Source of the DNA: Brachionus koreanus
Taxonomy: Eukaryota > Rotifera > Eurotatoria > Ploima > Brachionidae
Length of the DNA: 11,910 nucleotides
Direction: 5' to 3'
Assembly: GCA_016987375.1 (NCBI GenBank)
Contig: PJRA01000272.1
Location: forward strand, 686,891 to 698,800
How positions within the stretch are numbered: position 1 is the stretch's first letter; each line of letters opens with the position of its first letter. This document shows positions 1 through 9,400 of the stretch, in pieces. The notes under the pieces are model-generated. The model was not told where the DNA came from and did no database searches. It was given only the letters and a program-made list of their open reading frames with translations. Made by a program: the position numbers and the translations under genes.

Positions 1-575
1 CAAACTTGATAGCTGATCGATCCAAATCTAATTGATCATAATTTTCTAAGAAGCTTTGAAAACTTCTAGCAAAAATAACAAGAATTATCTAGAAATATAG
101 AGAAAATTTTAATTTCAACACGACTTGAAATAGAATTTTCTTTTAATATTATTATTATTTTCTAAAAATTTGATATTTTTTTTAATAATTATTTAGTTGG
201 TAAAATTTTAGAGTTTTCTTAAATAGTTAAAACATTTGAAGCAAAGATACTATTTTTTCTATAACAAAATCTCTATTGACAACATGGAAATTCTCAAAAT
301 TTAATGTGTCTGCTTTTCTAAATAGACTGAATTTTCAATCAAGGTCTGAAATTTTAACTAAATTTTTTTAATTCCAATTTTAGATAAAAGAAAAAAAATT
401 AAATAAAAATATCAATCGAACAATAAAAAAAAAGTAAATATTATTGAAAATACGACACTGTTCTGCTTTGGTTGACTCACTAATGTACTAATATTAAGTT
501 TTGACTAGATCTTAATAAAGCTTTTTATGAAATAGTGCTTTTATTTTTTATTTAATAGACTTTTTCAAGTTTCAG
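1..575. other. AT-rich upstream region, no gene seen
   Basis: I see no credible exon, tRNA or repeat family in this stretch. It is dominated by A and T runs and contains a short ATT simple repeat near 147-158. The only functional-looking element is at its right edge: a pyrimidine-rich tract ending in TTTCAG lies directly against the first ATG of the BAG-domain gene, which may be a splice acceptor. The promoter and any 5' noncoding exon of that gene should lie here, but I cannot place them. Upstream of 576 the same frame is closed by a TGA at 528-530. Confidence 0.5.
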
Positions 576-2143
576 ATGATGAATAATGAAAAAAAAAATG
601 ATCAAAGCAATTTAAGTAATACGGATCAGCTTATGCCAACTGATCAAAGCCACTATCAGCCTAAAGTAGTTCAAATCCCAGTTCAGCACGTCAAGTCTCA
701 ACCTACTTCTTCACTTGGTACCTCGTCATCTGCATTTCCGCGCATCGGTCAAACAGTATTTAGAGAAAAATCACCTTTCAACAGAAAATTTCCGGATAAT
801 TTGGAAAATTTTGGCTTATTCAAAGACTTTGGCTTTGACGGTAATAAAAAATTATTTTTTCTCAGTAAAAAATGTTAAAATTACGTTTAAGACAATAACT
901 TTGACATAAACTCGGATTTTGATGATCCATTTTTTCGCCCTAGAACTGATCTAAATAGACGGCTAGCTCCAAATAATAAAAACAATTTTGAAAATAATAG
1001 ATGGAAAAAAGAAACGTCGCCAATACCGGTTTATCACAATAAAAACAGTCACGAAAGAAAACCTGAATCCCCTAAACGCTACACTACTCAAACAACAATT
1101 TTTCCAAATCAGAATACTCAACCACAACAGCAACAGCACCAGCAGTCTTTCGGCCTGAGTGATCAAGGCATACCAATAAAAGTTGAACATTTGCAGCCTT
1201 CAAAACCAACAGAAACAAGCAAATCTGATTTCAAATGTAAATTTATACTATTTACAGTATTTTTAAGAGAAATAGCAAATCTCAAGAAAAAAATGCTTAA
1301 TTATATTTTTTAAATTTTTTATTAAACTTGGACTTAGATTTTGATAATTTTTAGGAAGTTAAGAAAAAAAAATTGCTAGTACTTGGGATAAGGCATGCAA
1401 AGTTGAAATATTGCAATAACATAGCTAAACAAAAATCCTCCTAGTCATATTAGAGCAAGAAATATTTGCAAAAATTATTAAAATAAAAAATAAATTATTG
1501 TGAATTTTTTATTCTTGGGAGAAAAAATAATTTTTTTTTCTTTTAAGACACCACTGATAGTGAAATCGGTACGCGACAGCCTAGTCCACCAGAAGAAAAC
1601 AAAATGGGAAGTACGATGTCAAATGGAGCTAATAAACACTCCAAGATGAATACTAGCGACTTTAAGACAGAGGCTAGAACCACGCCTCCTGTCGAGCAGC
1701 AAAAAACTGAGCCGAAGCCAAAACCTCAGCCTGTCACAAAATCAGTCAAAACACCCCAACAAAAATGCGAGGAAATAAAGTCTGAATTAGAGAATCTTGA
1801 AAAAGAAATAGAGTCATTTAATGGTGTTAAATCTGATCGTACATATAGACGATTAGAAGAATTGCTTACTAGGTGCTTGTTGAAATTAGACGAAATTGAG
1901 AGAGGCGACGATTCATTCAATCAATTTCGAAAAGGGCTCATAAACTATGCGAACAGAATAGGAGAAACATTAGATTCGAAAGGAAATGTTGAAAATGCTC
2001 AGAACACGACAAATTGTCTTGAAGCTAAATCTGACAAGAACGAACCGACAAATGCCAATACAAGTGATCAGACTGAACAAATCAAAGAGTCACAGGATTC
2101 CAATCAGACGCCGAATGACGAGTCACAATCAGTTGAAAAGTAG
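576..2143 (+). CDS. BAG3/starvin-like BAG-domain Hsp70 co-chaperone
   Basis: Three exons join in frame (576-840, 892-1236, 1548-2143) to give 401 residues; both introns (51 and 311 nt) are GT-AG and phase 1. The C-terminal part, about residues 274-347, matches a BAG domain: a first helix starting near CEEIKSELENLEKEI, the link NGVKSDRTYRRLEE (helix 2 start, compare KKTDKKYLMIEE in BAG3), and a third helix with QFRKGLINYANRI. The Arg in helix 3 thought to contact Hsp70 is present; a usual Gln is Asn. Residues 34-36 (IPV), 133-135 (IPV) and 182-184 (IPI) resemble the motifs by which BAG3 binds small heat-shock proteins. A Gln/His run (about 165-173) and a Pro/Lys stretch before the BAG domain are disordered. 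No WW domain is seen. BAG proteins act in the cytosol as Hsp70 nucleotide-exchange factors; BAG3-type members support protein quality control, notably in muscle. ATG 576 and ATG 579 are both possible starts. The family call is firm; the orthology to BAG3/starvin is inferred. Confidence 0.85.
841..891 (+). other. Intron 1 of the BAG-domain gene (51 nt)
   Basis: The donor GTAATA follows the first base of a codon and the acceptor is TTTAAG. Reading through the intron meets a stop at 876-878, while splicing restores an open frame of 115 codons. A nearer AG at 864-865 would leave only 25 nt and was not used. The size matches the 50-52 nt introns of the minus-strand gene at the other end of the window. 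Confidence 0.85.
1237..1547 (+). other. Intron 2 of the BAG-domain gene (311 nt)
   Basis: The donor is AAAT|GTAAAT after the first base of a codon; the acceptor is a T-rich tract ending TTTTAAG at 1547. The joined codon is TAC (Tyr204) and the frame runs straight into the BAG-domain exon, adding 18 codons upstream of the ATG at 1604. That ATG is therefore internal (Met223), not a start. Nothing else is recognisable inside. Confidence 0.85.
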
Positions 2144-2302
2144 AATCATAAGAACTCAAATTTTTAATTTTTTTTTCTAAATTTGTTTTAAATTAATTTT
2201 TTATCTGTGTTTCGATTAAACAGTTTAGAAATATATATATAAATATTTATAAATATGAGGAGTTTTTTTTTTCGTTTCGTTTGTTATCTTCAATGGATTT
2301 AA

Positions 2303-2308
2303 AATAAA
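2303..2308 (+). terminator. Putative poly(A) signal of the BAG-domain gene
   Basis: This is the first canonical AATAAA downstream of the stop codon, about 160 nt into the 3' region, preceded by a T/G-rich stretch (GTTTCGTTTGTT). In DNA this AT-rich the hexamer is expected often by chance; others lie near 2603 and 2643. Confidence 0.35.
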
Positions 2309-3789
2309 AACGATATGAAAAAAAATTTTTATAAATAATTCAGTAATTAAAGGAAAGAAATTTTAATTTTTTTTTCGATTTGGTAAATTTTATTATGTAA
2401 ATATATTACTATATAAAAAGTATAAATAATAATTTTAGATAAATCAACATTTTCATTTGTAAATGTTCAAAAAAGTTGGATTAAATCTCACAATGCATTT
2501 TTGATTTCTAAAAGAAAAAGAATTTTCTTAGTCTAAAATAGTTTCTAGAATAATCTATTATGACTTAGTAATTGATGATAATTTTAAATTAGAACAAAAT
2601 TAAATAAACAAACTCTTCATGTATAATTAAAAAATTTCTACAATAAAGTGTTTTAACATAAGTCATTGGGTTTTCTATATCTTTCGATATTTTTATGAAA
2701 AAAATACTTATTTTTAAAAAATTAAAAAAAATTTATTTTAATTAAATTAATTCTTAATTATTTTGGAAAATCAAAATTTTTGAAGCTTTTCAAAAAATTA
2801 ACAAAAAAGTGAAAATATTTTGATAGAAATTTGAAGGCTTTATTTTTGCTTAGTATTTTACTTTTCTTTTTCTTAATTTGTAAATTGCGCAAATCTTAAA
2901 GAAAAAAAACAAATTTTTTAAATTTTTTTTTCAAATGGTGTTTTTGCACGAATATTTCACATTTTAGAAACAATCGTTTAAAAATAACCTAGAAATTTTG
3001 TTTGAAAATAAATAAAAATTTAATTTTCTCTTTTTATTCATAAGATTTTTATGGTATTTCATAGACAAATTTATTTAAATCCTATTCAAAACTATGTTTT
3101 TATGATGCTTGTTTTTATTTTTGTCGCAATCAATAATAAATTCAAAATTTTTGCAAATATTGTCTTTATTGTTTAAATATTTAAAATCGACTTTATATTT
3201 TCGATAAAATAAAATTTAAAATAAATTTGATTTAAAGATTTAAGTGTAAATTAAAAATTTAATGAAAATAAATTTAAAACTTGATATTCAAAATTTTATT
3301 TAATTTTTATATTTTGATCACAAATTTAAAAAAAAATATCAAAACAATTTAAAAATTTCAATTGAAACAAAATTTTATCAGCCAAAAAAAGAAATTATTT
3401 TTAAGACATATAATATTTTATTAAAATAATTTTGTTAATTTCTAAAAAATTTAATAAAAAATAAACAAATCTATTCAACCAATAATTAATTTATTAAATC
3501 ATACAAAACATAATTAAAATAAACAAAATATATTTTTTCAGAAAAAAAAAGATAAACCGAAATTTTTTTAGTTAACATTTAGTAAAAAATGTAATTAATT
3601 AATAAAAAAATTAATTTATATAAATTCATTTTTTTTGTGCAACCGTTTTAACTATAATAGCCTTTTTTCTTTTTCATTAAAGCGCTAAATTTTCTGAGAA
3701 TTTCGCATTTTTTTCATCTTATTCTTGTATTTTCTTCGTAAATTAGTTCGAGATATAAAGTTGCAGGACAACCTATACGGCAATAGTAT

Positions 3790-3870
3790 CTTAACTTATG
3801 ATCCCCATCTTGCCCTTTTTTCCCAATAATTACCGTTAAACTCACCTCTACTAATAAGGCATAAGTTTAG
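3790..3870. repeat. Inverted repeat flanking a C-rich island
   Basis: CTTAACTTATG (3790-3800) and CATAAGTTTAG (3860-3870) are reverse complements at 10 of 11 positions. They enclose a pyrimidine-rich loop with CCCC, CCC and CCC runs that are unusual here. It could be a degraded small mobile element, a structured transcript or chance. Confidence 0.3.
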
Positions 3871-4469
3871 TTTACATTTTAGTTTAATAAACTATAAGCC
3901 AGATATTTCAAGTTCTTAAAGCTTCTACTATAAATTAGGTAATTAAAAATTAAGTTTCAATTTTTATTTAATTGTCAGTTAATAAAAATATTATTCTTTT
4001 ATCTTTTTAATTGAAGAATGCAAAGATTTATTTTTAATAAAAGTTTGAAGCAAACATAAAAAATGCTTTGTTTTATTCAATTAAGTTTATTTTTTGCTTT
4101 GTTTCTCTTAAATAATATTATTTTGTTGGGTTTTTTACAAAATTTGTTGGGTAAAATATTGAGGACCAATTTTTAATTTTTGCCTTGAAAATTTAATCAT
4201 TCCACATTTAATTTCTCAAAAATTTTTTTTCTGCATGGCATCAATCTCAAATTTCCAGATGAAAATTGTTTATTTTAACTATATTTTTTTAATTTTTCTG
4301 TGCTTAATGAACTGTTATTATGTTAAATAATACACTACCTTTGAATATACCACATTTAAACTATAGTCAACCGTAAAAACATGATCTAACATCTTGTTTC
4401 ATTTGTAAAATCTTCAAAATATCTCTGTCATACTGGGTGCATGTTTAAAAATGGGGAACTTGTTTCGAC

Positions 4470-4576
4470 TGGATAATGATTGTCGTGTAGATGATCAATA
4501 CGATGCATCTGTGGCACATCTGAGGTGTTGCTCAAAAAGGTACTAGAAAAGGAGATGAGCACCTCCTCATTATCCA
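4470..4576. ncRNA. Candidate structured RNA or hairpin element
   Basis: A perfect 10-bp outer stem (TGGATAATGA at 4470-4479 with TCATTATCCA at 4567-4576) encloses further helices. GAGGT/GCTC at 4522-4533 pairs with GAGCACCTC at 4557-4565 (9 bp with a 3-nt bulge), one base inside the 3' arm of the outer stem. TCGTGT at 4483-4488 pairs with ATACGA at 4498-4503 (6 bp with one G-T), and a weak TGC/GCA hairpin lies between. The layout is a closed multi-branch junction. Its base composition is much less AT-rich than its surroundings. A T5 run lies downstream at 4597-4601 and could end a Pol III transcript. I do not match it to a known RNA family. Strand is undetermined. A 31-codon ORF (ATG 4451) also crosses it and begins Met-Gly-Asn. 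Confidence 0.4.
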
Positions 4577-4987
4577 ATAGGATAAAGAAGGGTCGATTTT
4601 TATTATTATTGATTTCATTTGAAGCACTTTATTTATCTAGGTTCCTGTTTATTCAAATGATCAAGTTTTATAGTTTACAGCTGTTATATTTATGAAATTA
4701 ACACTTATTGCACATTATTAGATTAAAATATTTAAAAATGAGATAAATGGACCATAATATAATTTTAAAACTTGTAGTTGCAAATATTATCTAAAGAACA
4801 ATGTATGTGCTCATTTACTTGCACTAAAGAGCTTTAAAAACAAGACAGAATTTGTTAATAAGCAAAAACGTGGTTGATCTAAAAAAAGCTGAAAATGCTT
4901 TAGTAAAGTTATAATTTTTATATTTAATAATAACTTGGTAATACTTTAAACTTGATTTAAAATGAATAAAATTCATTATAGAAAACT

Positions 4988-5005
4988 ATTATTATTATTA
5001 TTATT
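4988..5005. repeat. (ATT)6 microsatellite
   Basis: Six tandem ATT units read directly from the sequence, just before the TGCGCT repeat patch. Shorter runs of the same unit occur near 147-158 and 4601-4610. Confidence 0.8.
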
Positions 5006-5014
5006 TTTTATTGA

Positions 5015-5159
5015 TGCGTTTGTCAAAGGATACGGTAAATAATTTTGGCAATGCGCTAATAAGAAATCTTATTTTTTTTAATTTTTGGTGCGCTGAATTT
5101 AAGTCTTTTTTTTATCCTTTAGAGTTTTTAAAGAGAATGCGCTGTTTTTTTTATGCGCT
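5015..5159 (+). repeat. Dispersed TGCGCT repeat patch
   Basis: TGCGCT occurs at 5052, 5089, 5138 and 5154, with a variant TGCGTT at 5015. The first three starts are exactly 37 bp apart. CG-containing hexamers are otherwise rare in this window. The patch lies inside an open frame of 67 codons (5011-5214) that has no recognisable domain, so it could be a decayed coding fragment, a degenerate satellite or a protein-binding array. Confidence 0.35.
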
Positions 5160-5250
5160 TCCAAAAACTGAAATTGTGGTTGCACGGGAGTCCCATTCCC
5201 TTATATTCATTTAAATTAATAAATTAATTTTTAATTAGATATAATTGATG

Positions 5251-5323
5251 TGAGTCTAAAATTTTATGACATATATTTGATATTTATATAAATATTTGAT
5301 TGACTTACAGCTGAGTCTAAAAT
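5251..5323. repeat. Short direct repeat TGAGTCTAAAAT
   Basis: The 12-mer is exact at 5251-5262 and 5312-5323, 61 bp apart, separated by AT-rich DNA. Function unknown; it may be the remnant of a local duplication. Confidence 0.4.
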
Positions 5324-5827
5324 CGGATTGTCATGTTTGTCATATCAACTTGAAGAAGAAAGTTAGTTTTATTTAATACTAGAAAGCTTGGGTGATTTTT
5401 AATAAAAATTTAAAAATTAAACAAAATCAAATATTTATCTGAAAATTAATTTTAATTTTTAAAAATTAAAAACTAGATATTTAACTTTTAAAAGTTATTT
5501 CATAAAATTTTTATTAAAAAATGTTTAATTTGAAATTTTTAAAAGGGAGTTTTAAAAAAACACTCGGGCTTTCAAGTGCTAAGATTATTTTTTATTTAAA
5601 AAATCTTTAAAACAAAATTTAATTTTATTAAAATTATTGAATAAAAAAATGAAAAAACATTTTAATATTTTTTCAGACACCAAAATCAACTTGATGGGCT
5701 TTTAATGAAGGGTTAAAAAAAAATACCAATTTAATAAGGAGCTTTTTCTTATATTCACATGGAGTACTTCTCTTAAGAATATTTTAATTTTTTATTAAAA
5801 TATAAACTTAAAATCAGACTTGTATTT

Positions 5828-5923
5828 AAGTCACAGTTTTAAGTTAAAGTCACAAAAATTTAAGTCAAGTCAGTGACTTAATGTTTTTATATATTAAGTC
5901 AGGGCACCGACAAAGGAAGGTCA
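5828..5923. promoter_or_regulatory. Cluster of nuclear-receptor-like half-sites
   Basis: AAGTCA occurs at 5828, 5847, 5862, 5867 and 5896, with an inverted copy at 5874-5879 and an AAGGTCA at 5917-5923. The copies at 5867 and 5874 form AAGTCA-G-TGACTT, an inverted repeat with one spacer base, the geometry of ecdysone-receptor-type IR1 elements, although the half-sites deviate from AGGTCA. The cluster lies about 530-630 bp upstream of the start codon at 6455. Motifs are seen; binding is inferred. Confidence 0.3.
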
Positions 5924-6322
5924 ACAAAATACAACTTTTTTGGGAAAAAGAATTTTATTTGTTTCCTAATAAATAAAATAAAAGTAAATTCATTAGAAAC
6001 GGTATGAGCTCCTATACTTGTTTTTACCTTATTGGCAGAGGAAGTATTTTAATTTATTTTTCAAAGAGAACCTATTTCTGCTAATGTGTCAAAAGAAAAT
6101 TAAAATTAAGAAAAAAACACATAGCATTAATGTTTCCAAGAAAATCGCTCACTGAAGGTTTCATTTTCTATTAGTTTTAACTAATTGCATTGGATTTTGT
6201 AACTAGGGAAATAATCATATTTTAAGAGTTTGGAAAAATTTATGAACCATCTCATATTAAAAAATTGCACGCAATAACTTTAAATACCGACGCAGTTGCT
6301 AAGCTCAAACGAATATTGTTCA

Positions 6323-6357
6323 TTTTGTTTAAAACAAAAACTTAGTTACTAAGTTTT
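6323..6357. promoter_or_regulatory. Two abutting palindromes upstream of the 6455 gene
   Basis: TTTTGTTT-A-AAACAAAA (6323-6339) and AAAACTTAGT-T-ACTAAGTTTT (6337-6357) are perfect inverted repeats with single-base centres that share three bases. They end 97 bp before the ATG at 6455, where a promoter-proximal dimeric factor site would be expected. The first can be partly ascribed to low complexity; the second less so. Confidence 0.35.
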
Positions 6358-6454
6358 AAGCCATTTCTTGTTATTTTTGAAATACACTTTTTTAAAATCA
6401 ATTAAAATTAGACGTTGATTAATTTTCCATAAATTTTATAATTCAACAAAAGCA

Positions 6455-9400
6455 ATGTCTGAATCGGATAGCAAAATTGATGAAACTCAAACTCCTCTTG
6501 ATTCACCAAATTCAACCAACCCAAAAGCAAAAATTGCAGGTATAATCAAAAAAAATCAACTTGGCTAACTAACAATTTTGCTTTACTAAACTAACATTAG
6601 ACTCTTTAAATATTGAGACAGAATTAGATAATTTAGAAACAAATAATGATAAGTCTGATAATGGATCGACTAATAGAGAAAAAGAAAAAAACCAATCCAT
6701 TTTGAATCTTAATACAAATTTAAATGAAAGTGATAATTTTATAGAAGATATAGAAATTACTGATCGCCATAGTGCAAGATCAGGTAAAACCTTAGATTGT
6801 CCTATTGATAATGATAATGATTCAACGGAAAAAGTAATTTCTCATGATAATGAAGGAAATTTTTCAAAAGAAAACAATTCAGGTAAGAAGTAAAGATATA
6901 AAGATTTTAAAAAGATAACCAACTAGTTTGAAAAGAGGTTAATGTGGTTAATAATTCAAGTCAAGGCTCAATATCAATTATTAATATTAAAAGCCAAAAT
7001 TTAATTGAAAAAAACTCTCACAGTTCGATAACCATTCGAGATACAAAAATGTCAAAAAGTAATTATTCTTTCTCGTCATAAATAAATGTATAAATATATA
7101 TATAAAAACACATGAATATTTACTATGCAATTTATTTTATTGTAGTTTTTTTTTTAAACTAACCAGAATAGTTAAAGTTAATTATTTAAATTATTTATTA
7201 ATTTAAATTTTAATTTTAGGGTCGAAAAGCTCTAAAAAATCAAGTTTGCCACCAGTACTTGCAGCGAGATCAAATGAATACACTCATTTAGAATTGAAGA
7301 GAATCAAAGAGGGTCTTTCAAGAGAAGTTAATACCATAAAATTTCCAAAAAGGTTTTTAAATGAAAAATATAAACTAAATCGTGTGATTTTTTTTTAAAG
7401 AAAAGAGCACACACCATTTGTTTTTAATGACCTAAATCCTTATTACGATACTCGCCACGTCGAAAATTTAATAAAATCAGTAAGTGACAATTTTTTATTT
7501 CCTTTTGAATGAAAAATAATTCAATTTAAAAATTCTACTCTTTTTTTTTATTTAAAAAAAATTTTGCGAAAACCTTTTTTACTTACTTGTGTTATATTGA
7601 AAAATCAACAACTTAATTTTTATAAATTTTTTATCTAAAATTGAAAATTTTAGAAATTATTATTTAAAAATTTTATTTTCAAAATTCATAAACAAGTAGA
7701 AATTGAATAATTAGTCAATTATTATCTGTAATGTTTACATTATTACCCTTGGGTCCATCTTTCCGATCTCCTCGTTAGACGTTTAGAAGCAGCTATTTAT
7801 GCTCCATTCTAACTTAAACGCTCAGGGTTTAGTTAGTTAACTAATCCAGTGATATCGACAGAGATGTCGCTATATCACAATTATCTTGGGAAAATAGTGT
7901 TAAAAATTAAGTTTTTTAACCATAAAAAATTTTGGGATATTTAATTCAATAAATGCTCAAAAACAAACATATAAATCAAACCCTATTATGGATGTTAATG
8001 AATTTCAGATCTGAAAGAGAATTTGTTGGCTCAGATCAGTAATCTTTGATACTCAGTAATAAGCTTTAAAAAAATCTTTTAAATTAAACTTAATTAAAAA
8101 TTTCAATGTGATTTTTAACCGATTATAAAATAAAAAAAGGTTAAAAAGCACCCTAATAACTGAAAAAAATTATTTTTTTTATAAATATCCTATTTAATAC
8201 TTATACTAGAAGATTGTTTAGATTTAAAAAAAAATTATTTCTTGATGAATATTTAAAAAATTAAAAAAAAAAATTTGAATAAAAATTAAATCGCTTTTCG
8301 TTTTTAACGATAAGGATAAAAATGGTCCCAATTGAAAGCATTTGAAAGAGATGAAAGTATTTTTATACTTAAAATTTAAGCTTAAGGAAAATTATAATTA
8401 AAATACTTAAAAAAAAAAGAAAATAAAATTTTAAATTCTTGATTTTTAAACAGACCCAAAAAATTACTTAAAAAACCTATTAAAATTTTTTTCCTCTCAT
8501 AGTAATAATTCTTTTATTTGTAGCCTCTAAACAGCCAACACATTGGTTATTACAATAGATACACAGCAACAAGCATTGTTGAACCATGGGTTGCATATCG
8601 AATGGAGCGCACTTTGCCTCCTTCGGTCACCAGAAGCTTAAGTCATTCATTAATGCCTCGATCAAAATTGTAAGTTTATCAAATTTTACAAACCCCTTTA
8701 ATCACTGGCATAAAAAAGATTTCCAAAAAATACACAATTTCAACTTTTTTAAATTTCCCTTCAAAAAAGGTCTAAACAAAAAATCTAACATCGATTCTTG
8801 TTTGATTGAATATTAACAAATACTCTGACAAACAGCATCATTTTTTCATGGATTTATAGTTTTTTAATTTTCTTTTTTATTGTATTTAAATAAAATTTGT
8901 TTTCAATAAACTATTTTTAACCTAAAATTTGCCTTTGATCTTAAGTTGCTTTGATTGACTTTGAAAAAAATTGAATGCTTGCCTTTAATGCTTAAAAAAA
9001 GTCCTCCCCTTTCAAATGTCATTTTCATAACCTAAACCTTTTAAGTCCCTAATGCACAAGCTTCCAAATACTCTTTAGACTTAGAATCATTATTATTTTA
9101 TTAGAGAATCAGACATTTTCGATCGGCCAGATACACTTGAGGGTTCTACGCTTGCACCCAATTTTCCCAAGGTTATAGTTAAAAAACCTCGCGATTTAAC
9201 AGGCCCGTTTTACGTCGATGATGTTCAAACAATAAGGTATGTTGTATTTTCTTTATTACCTATTTATCACTTTTTGTTAATAGGAGTGAATTGAAAAAGA
9301 ATCTGAATAGTACTAACAGATTTGAAGAAGATCGAAAACGAACCATTCATGATTATTTCCGAATGAAGCTAAATGAAACTGCTGACCGAGAAGGAATGTC

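Larger units (their letters stand above)
2309..6454. other. 4.1 kb gene-poor intergenic region
   Basis: I found no exon chain on either strand. Much of it is A/T homopolymer-rich and contains stops in all frames. Islands that stand out by composition or structure are listed separately: 3730-3900, 4440-4610, 5011-5214, 5828-5923 and 6323-6357. The promoter and 5' UTR of the plus-strand gene starting at 6455 should be in the last few hundred bases. Confidence 0.6.

Noticed and set aside
43..67. Possible heat-shock element upstream of the BAG gene
   Set aside because: TTC and GAA units are present but the 2-nt spacing is broken at each step, so it does not meet the nGAAn array rule.
715..909. 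64-codon plus-strand frame overlapping exon 1
   Set aside because: Off-frame shadow of the BAG-domain exon; it reads through intron 1 and has no support.
963..1190. 75-codon minus-strand open frame
   Set aside because: It is antisense to exon 2 of the BAG-domain gene, whose frame continues correctly across two splice junctions.
1604..2143. ATG 1604 as the start of an independent 179-residue protein
   Set aside because: The frame is open upstream to a good acceptor at 1547 and joins exon 2 in phase, so this Met is internal.
1726..2180. Antisense and off-frame open frames (1726-1920 minus, 1986-2180 plus)
   Set aside because: Both overlap the BAG-domain exon in other frames.
4451..4485. Resemblance of the stretch with TTTCGACTGG to the 5' end of a tmRNA or a Pol III B box
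   Set aside because: No matching 3' half, acceptor stem or A box was found; tmRNA is not expected in a nuclear genome of this kind.
7735..7812. Intronic 24-codon frame encoding a peptide with PWV, resembling exon 6
   Set aside because: I considered a mutually exclusive exon, but a stop lies just upstream, there is no acceptor inside the open part and no donor before the stop.
8586..8816. 76-codon plus-strand frame starting in exon 6
   Set aside because: It is in a different frame from the exon chain and runs into intron 6, which has a consensus donor; treated as a shadow.
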